Source: Pseudomonas fluorescens HK44
Lineage (GTDB): Bacteria > Pseudomonadota > Gammaproteobacteria > Pseudomonadales > Pseudomonadaceae
Length of the DNA: 64,000 bases
Reading direction: 5' to 3'
Assembly: GCF_000217955.3 (NCBI RefSeq)
Contig: NZ_AFOY02000019.1
Location: forward strand, 62,001-126,000
Part shown: one piece after another, positions 61,840-64,000 of the stretch
Numbering within the stretch: the stretch's first letter is position 1
How the letters are laid out: every line of letters starts with the position of its first letter
Program-made: the position numbers and the translations under genes
Notes under the pieces: generated by a model
Told to the model about the DNA's origin: nothing
Seen by the model: only the letters and a program-made list of their open reading frames with translations
Databases searched by the model: none

Positions 61840-61912
61840 CGGCCTTCGGCCGGTTTGACTGGCCATAATTCGTACAATCAAGCCACGCATATTGCGTGGC
61901 TTGTTGTTTTTT
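61840..61912 (+). promoter_or_regulatory. purE leader with intrinsic-terminator hairpin (candidate attenuator)
   Basis: CAAGCCACGC (61879-61888) and GCGTGGCTTG (61894-61903) form a perfect 10-bp stem with loop ATATT, followed by TTGTTTTTT. No plus-strand gene lies upstream, so it is not the end of another transcript, and the U-run is only on the plus strand. Before it, GGCC at 61841, 61848 and 61861 allows two exclusive small hairpins. I know no Rfam element matching it. Confidence 0.65.
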
Positions 61913-61950
61913 GACGCGCCTGAGGGCGCCCAGAGAGAAGAGGCACGACG

Positions 61951-62442
61951 ATGAGCGCACTGGTTGGCGTGATCATGGGCTCCAAGTCCGATTGGTCCAC
62001 CCTTAGCCACACCGCCGATATGCTGGAAAAGCTCGGCATCCCTTATGAGGTTAAAGTGGTCTCTGCCCACCGCACCCCGGACCTGCTGTTCCAGTACGCC
62101 GAAGAGGCCGAGGCCCGTGGCATCGAGGTGATTATCGCCGGTGCCGGCGGCGCGGCCCACTTGCCTGGCATGTGTGCGGCCAAGACCCACCTGCCGGTGC
62201 TGGGCGTGCCGGTCCAGTCGTCGATGCTCTCGGGTGTCGATTCGCTGCTGTCGATCGTGCAGATGCCTGCGGGCATCCCGGTCGCTACCCTGGCCATCGG
62301 CAAGGCCGGCGCGATCAACGCAGCCCTGCTCTCGGCGAGTATCCTGGGCGCCAAGCATCCGCAATTCCACGCGGTGCTGAAAACCTTCCGTGCTGAGCAG
62401 ACAGACAGCGTCCTGGACAATCCAGACCCACGCATCGCCTGA
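61951..62442 (+). CDS. purE: N5-carboxyaminoimidazole ribonucleotide mutase PurE
   Basis: A 163-residue class I PurE. GVIMGSKSDWSTL is the nucleotide-binding start, VSAHRTPDLLFQYA the substrate loop with the catalytic His, and AGAGGAAHLPGM a core motif. It moves the carboxyl group of N5-CAIR to give CAIR in purine synthesis. AGAGAAGAGG precedes the ATG. purK follows with an 11-base gap. A terminator-like hairpin stands in the leader. Confidence 0.96.
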   Translation: MSALVGVIMGSKSDWSTLSHTADMLEKLGIPYEVKVVSAHRTPDLLFQYAEEAEARGIEVIIAGAGGAAHLPGMCAAKTHLPVLGVPVQSSMLSGVDSLLSIVQMPAGIPVATLAIGKAGAINAALLSASILGAKHPQFHAVLKTFRAEQTDSVLDNPDPRIA

Positions 62443-62453
62443 GGTTGTTGACG

Positions 62454-63536
62454 ATGAAGATCGGTGTAATCGGTGGCGGCCAGTTGGGTCGCATGTTGGC
62501 CCTGGCAGGTACGCCGCTGGGAATGAACTTCGCTTTTCTGGACCCCGCGCCGGATGCCTGTGCAGCCGCGCTGGGTGAACACCTGCGGGCCGATTACGGC
62601 GATCAGGATCACCTGCGTCAGTTGGCCGATGAAGTGGATCTGGTGACCTTCGAGTTCGAAAGCGTCCCGGCGGAAACCGTGGCCTTCCTGTCGCAATTCG
62701 TTCCGGTTTACCCGAGTGCCGAAGCGCTGCGCATCGCCCGCGATCGCTGGTTCGAAAAGAGCCTGTTCAAGGACCTGGGCATTCCGACTCCGGCCTTCGC
62801 CGATATCCACTCGCAAGCCGACCTGGAGGCAGCGGTAGCCACCATCGGCCTGCCCGCCGTGCTGAAAACCCGCACCCTGGGTTACGACGGCAAGGGCCAG
62901 AAAGTCCTGCGTACGCCGGCTGATGTGATTGGTACCTTCGCCGAGCTGGGTAGCGTGGCCTGTTTGCTGGAAGGCTTCGTGCCGTTCACCGGTGAAGTTT
63001 CGCTGATTGCCGTGCGCGCTCGCGATGGCGAAACGAAGTTCTATCCGCTGGTCCACAACACCCACGACAGCGGCATTCTCAAGTTGTCCGTGGCCAGCAC
63101 CGACCACCCGTTGCAAGCCCTGGCCGAGGATTACTCCAGCCGTGTGCTCAAGCAGCTGGATTACGTCGGCGTGATGGCGTTCGAGTTCTTTGAAGTCGAC
63201 GGTGGCCTCAAGGCCAATGAAATTGCCCCGCGCGTACACAATTCCGGGCACTGGACCACCGAAGGTGCCGAGTGCAGCCAGTTCGAAAACCACCTGCGCG
63301 CTGTTGCCGGCCTGCCGTTGGGTTCGACCGCCAAGGTCGGCGAGAGCGCGATGCTCAACTTCATCGGCGTTGTCCCGCCGGTCGAGAAGGTCATCGCCAT
63401 CGCCGATTGCCATTTGCACCACTACGGCAAGGCGTTCAAGGTCGGCCGCAAGGTCGGTCACGCCAACCTGCGTTGCGCCGACAGGGAGACGCTTGCGCAG
63501 CAGATCCTCAAGGTCGAAGCACTGATCGCCGAATAG
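62454..63536 (+). CDS. purK: N5-carboxyaminoimidazole ribonucleotide synthase PurK
   Basis: Start at ATG 62454 (MKIGVIGGGQLGRMLALAGT); the frame from TTG 62445 adds three residues. The 360-residue ATP-grasp enzyme has GGGQLGRM, FEFESVPAET, LKTRTLGYDGKGQ (ATP-binding loop) and NEIAPRVHNSGHWT (metal/ATP side). It carboxylates AIR with bicarbonate and ATP to give the PurE substrate. Operon with purE. Confidence 0.96.
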   Translation: MKIGVIGGGQLGRMLALAGTPLGMNFAFLDPAPDACAAALGEHLRADYGDQDHLRQLADEVDLVTFEFESVPAETVAFLSQFVPVYPSAEALRIARDRWFEKSLFKDLGIPTPAFADIHSQADLEAAVATIGLPAVLKTRTLGYDGKGQKVLRTPADVIGTFAELGSVACLLEGFVPFTGEVSLIAVRARDGETKFYPLVHNTHDSGILKLSVASTDHPLQALAEDYSSRVLKQLDYVGVMAFEFFEVDGGLKANEIAPRVHNSGHWTTEGAECSQFENHLRAVAGLPLGSTAKVGESAMLNFIGVVPPVEKVIAIADCHLHHYGKAFKVGRKVGHANLRCADRETLAQQILKVEALIAE

Positions 63537-63647
63537 TTTCATCTGGCAACGACGGAACCTTCGGTCGCCGCCGTTCTCTGATGGCAGGATGCCAAAGTCT
63601 GACTAGGCTTTGGCATATCCAGTCCAGTTCATTCAGAGGGAAACGCC

Positions 63648-63896
63648 ATGCACATTATTGGAACCATCTTCATCGGATTGATTGTTGGCCTGCTGGCTCG
63701 TTTCCTGAAGCCAGGTGACGACAGCATGGGCTGGATCATGACCATTGTGCTCGGCATCGGCGGTTCGCTGGCGGCCACGTACGGCGGCCAGGCGCTGGGT
63801 ATCTATCAGGCTGGCCAAGGTGCAGGCTTCATCGGTGCACTGGTGGGTGCGATCATCCTGTTGGTGATCTACGGTCTGATCAAGAAAAACACCTGA
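63648..63896 (+). CDS. GlsB/YeaQ/YmgE-type small membrane protein
   Basis: An 82-residue protein with three hydrophobic segments (IIGTIFIGLIVGLLARFL, GWIMTIVLGIGGSLAATYG and IGALVGAIILLVIYGLI) and the motif PGDDSMGW typical of transglycosylase-associated (Gls24-linked, YeaQ) proteins. It is linked to general stress in other bacteria. AGAGGGAAACGCC precedes the ATG. It corresponds in place to PAO1 PA5424. Confidence 0.88.
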   Translation: MHIIGTIFIGLIVGLLARFLKPGDDSMGWIMTIVLGIGGSLAATYGGQALGIYQAGQGAGFIGALVGAIILLVIYGLIKKNT

Positions 63897-63908
63897 CTCA
63901 AGCGACAA

Positions 63909-63939
63909 AGCCCTCTCTGCCGCACGGGCGGAGGGGGCT
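63909..63939. terminator. Hairpin after the small membrane protein gene
   Basis: AGCCCTCTCTGCC and GGCGGAGGGGGCT form an imperfect 13-bp stem, beginning 12 bases after the stop. There is no T-run on the plus strand, so termination here would be weak or protein-assisted. Confidence 0.5.
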
Positions 63940-63983
63940 AGAATGCTCGACGACTTACTGACTCCCCTTTGCCGAGCACATTC

Positions 63984-64000
63984 ATGCGCCGTCTTCTGCT
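63984..64000 (+). CDS. Possible start of a gene cut by the right edge
   Basis: ATG at 63984 begins MRRLL..., which looks like the basic start of a signal peptide, but only five complete codons are present. No clear ribosome-binding sequence beyond GCCGAG. It cannot be identified. Confidence 0.3.

Noticed and set aside
62043..63542. 499-codon open frame antisense to purE and purK
   Set aside because: It spans two certain genes and shows shadow composition.

Overview
The window is chromosomal DNA of a Pseudomonas, most likely of the P. fluorescens group. The evidence is GC-rich coding sequence, REP/REPIN palindromes of the GTGGGAGCGAGC and GTGGCGAGGGAGC types, and gene order recalled from the origin-proximal end of P. 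aeruginosa PAO1 (A-band genes; uvrD, GGDEF-EAL protein, RpiR regulator, pycR, pycA, oadA; MocR regulator, aspA, LysR, purE, purK). These comparisons come from memory, not from a search. I saw no rRNA, tRNA, CRISPR, IS element or prophage.

Layout. 1-2582 (minus): end of the common-polysaccharide (D-rhamnan) precursor operon, rmd-gmd-wbpW, cut by the left edge. 3012-8900 (plus): two paralogous glycosyltransferases, two paralogous methyltransferases and a membrane O-acyltransferase, probably polysaccharide assembly and decoration. 9017-12350: a DUF3142 lipoprotein paired with a large repeat-rich envelope protein. 12347-13594: LysE exporter and divergent Lrp regulator. 13775-19759: three SPFH (HflK/HflC-like) proteins, one with a His-rich N-terminus, and a P1B-type ATPase (HmtA-like), behind a Zur-type operator. 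20087-23363: cyclopropane synthase, cardiolipin synthase and a DUF3617 protein.

23458-29623 is a zinc-starvation (Zur) island. folE2, an amidase, two COG0523 (CobW-like) GTPases and two small Cys-rich secreted proteins are intact. A zinc ABC-transporter ATPase, a gamma carbonic anhydrase and a probable DUF1826 gene survive only as internally deleted remnants. Two Zur-type palindromes lie in its divergent promoters, matching the one before the SPFH/ATPase operon. The organism therefore seems to have lost parts of its zinc-sparing set while keeping an HmtA-like importer under the same control.

29637-47012 is mostly core: DUF3301, pdxY, thioesterase, CPA2 antiporter, SMI1, Tim44-like, EamA, uvrD, GGDEF-EAL protein, RpiR regulator with a HexR-type operator, pycR, pycA and oadA. 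47067-56654 holds GNAT, PaiB and MocR genes, an acetylpolyamine amidohydrolase with a polyamine-binding protein, an AraC regulator, asparaginase and an AGCS symporter. 57148-64000 holds aspA, a LysR regulator, two AT-richer metzincin-like proteases (accessory), purEK behind an attenuator-like leader, and a small GlsB-type membrane protein.

Most notable: the Zur-linked SPFH/ATPase operon; the decayed zinc-sparing genes; an array of DnaA-box-like sequences at exact 12-bp period inside the MocR gene; the terminator-like hairpin between the purE promoter and purE; and the metzincin pair.
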